A DNA stretch of 6,616 nucleotides. Source: Oligoflexia bacterium (lineage in GTDB: Bacteria; Bdellovibrionota; Bdellovibrionia; Bdellovibrionales; UBA1609). Of this stretch, positions 5,904 through 6,616 are shown one piece after another. Location: contig JAPPIY010000023.1 in the NCBI GenBank assembly GCA_026914095.1, positions 1-6,616 of the forward strand, written 5' to 3'. The notes under the pieces were generated by a model. The model had not been told where the DNA came from. It saw nothing but the letters and a program-made list of their open reading frames with translations, and did not search any database. Position 1 is the stretch's first letter; each line of letters starts with the position of its first letter. A program made the position numbers and the translations under genes.

Positions 5904-6268
5904 CTTCTTGCTTTTTGTTGTTTAAGCCAGCCTCCTAATAAAATGCCGACTTCATTAATTCCTTTTGCGGAAAAATTATAAGCCTTAGTTGAAAATAACT
6001 TCCTATCATAAGAAATGCGAAAAAGCACTCTTATTTTCTCAAGATAAAGATTAGCCTTTTTAAGCAGATGGACTTTCTCTTTTTGATATTTTGCCTCAAT
6101 AAAAAGCTCAACTATATCAAGAGCCAAGTTTTCAATACGATTTGTTATAGTAAATCGTGATTTTTTAGGAAATTTCTCTAAAGCCGGCAAAAGCCACTTT
6201 AAAAACTCAAGCCATTTTACAAAAAGAATAAGCTCCTCATTTTGCTGAGGCTGACGCAAGCTTTTCAT
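5900..6268 (-). CDS. avd: Avd-like DGR accessory protein (four-helix bundle)
   Basis: 122 aa, basic and mostly helical, with the FPKKSRFTITNRIENLA segment (33-49), a central KANLYLEKIRVLFRI helix and the C-terminal INEVGILLGGWLK signature (104-116) of the Avd/23S-intervening-sequence-like four-helix-bundle family. In the Bordetella DGR, Avd forms a positively charged pentamer that binds the RT and the template RNA and is needed for mutagenic retrohoming. Its position directly before the RT, with a 4-base overlap, supports the same role. The ATG at 6268 follows GAGGAAAAGAAAG, a usable ribosome binding site, and lies inside the end of the HRDC gene (32-base overlap). The plain family also occurs in 23S rRNA insertions, but the context makes the DGR role much more likely. 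Confidence 0.9.
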   Translation of the reverse strand: MKSLRQPQQNEELILFVKWLEFLKWLLPALEKFPKKSRFTITNRIENLALDIVELFIEAKYQKEKVHLLKKANLYLEKIRVLFRISYDRKLFSTKAYNFSAKGINEVGILLGGWLKQQKARR

Positions 6269-6616
6269 CTTTCTTTTCCTCTGATTTTAAATAGACCGTC
6301 AGTTTTAAAATATCCTCTCCATATTTTTCCGCTTTTGCTTTTCCAATTCCTTCTACTTTCATAAGATCATATTGAGACTGAGGTCTTCTTTTGCAAACTT
6401 CCGCCAGCTGTTTGTTGTTTAAAATAATATAGGGAGGAATCCCCTCCTTTTTGCTTCTTTCATTTCTCCACTGCCTGAGAGTGTTAAATAAAGGCCTATC
6501 AGCCTCATTTAAAAGCTGTCTCCACTCTTCATGGCCTTTGGTTTTCTCACCTGATGATAAAGTCAATGGCTTATATTGCGCAACAAGCGTCAGATAGGGG
6601 ATTTCATCATGCTGAA
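6237..6616 (-). CDS. HRDC-domain DGR accessory protein (partial, N terminus off the window)
   Basis: The frame is open from the stop at 6237 to the window edge, so the N terminus is missing. A TTG at 6566 is available but is unlikely to be the start, because the 16 codons before it also read as protein (HDEIPYLTLVAQYKPL), resembling the beta-rich N-terminal part of DGR-linked HRDC proteins. The HRDC domain (about 6290-6490) shows LFNTLRQWRNERSKKEG, PPYIILNNKQLAEV and the helix-hairpin-like KVEGIGKAKAEKYG. HRDC domains bind nucleic acid in RecQ helicases and RNase D. Small HRDC proteins without a helicase are known DGR accessory genes, though their function there is not settled. The last ~15 residues are Lys/Ser/Ala-rich and overlap the avd start. 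First gene of the visible DGR operon. Confidence 0.85.
   Translation of the reverse strand, partial: QHDEIPYLTLVAQYKPLTLSSGEKTKGHEEWRQLLNEADRPLFNTLRQWRNERSKKEGIPPYIILNNKQLAEVCKRRPQSQYDLMKVEGIGKAKAEKYGEDILKLTVYLKSEEKKDEKLASASAK

Overview
The window looks like accessory-bearing chromosome from an AT-rich Gram-negative bacterium, possibly a metagenome lineage near the Bdellovibrionota/Deltaproteobacteria. The clues are an isolated atpB-atpE pair (a split ATP synthase locus), a subunit c with a signal-peptide-like N terminus, lysine-rich proteins and many small palindromic repeats. The taxonomic guess is weak.

Left part (1-1750): a minus-strand AAA ATPase of the DUF4143 family. Upstream of it lies about 500 bases of mostly non-coding sequence with GC-rich palindromes, one copy of a 37-base repeat, and a short minus-strand reading frame that starts with a clear signal peptide and stops at an early TAG.

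Middle (1738-4497, plus strand): a phosphomannomutase/phosphoglucomutase whose ATG sits where transcription from a perfect TATAAT box should begin. About 35 extra in-frame residues in it appear to come from an inserted palindromic repeat. Then come an intergenic palindromic element, a second copy of the 37-base repeat, and atpB and atpE (F0 subunits a and c).

Right part (4498-6616, minus strand): the main find, a diversity-generating retroelement (DGR). In transcription order it has an HRDC-domain accessory protein (cut by the window edge), an Avd-like four-helix accessory protein, a DGR-type reverse transcriptase (GLPIGNLTSQ and YMDD motifs), and an Asn-codon-rich template repeat beginning right after the RT stop. 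A structured 3' region and a terminator-like hairpin follow. The three genes overlap and are probably one operon. The template encodes the end of a formylglycine-generating-enzyme/C-type-lectin-like domain (RGGSW ... NRNNNIGFRL). Its matching variable repeat is not in this window, so the diversified target gene must lie outside it.

Three copies of one palindromic element (inside the mutase gene, after it, and after atpE) share outer arms near CAAACARRATCRGTRTAA; the two intergenic copies carry a perfect ATTCCCGC/GCGGGAAT inner hairpin, and the in-gene copy a variant of it.
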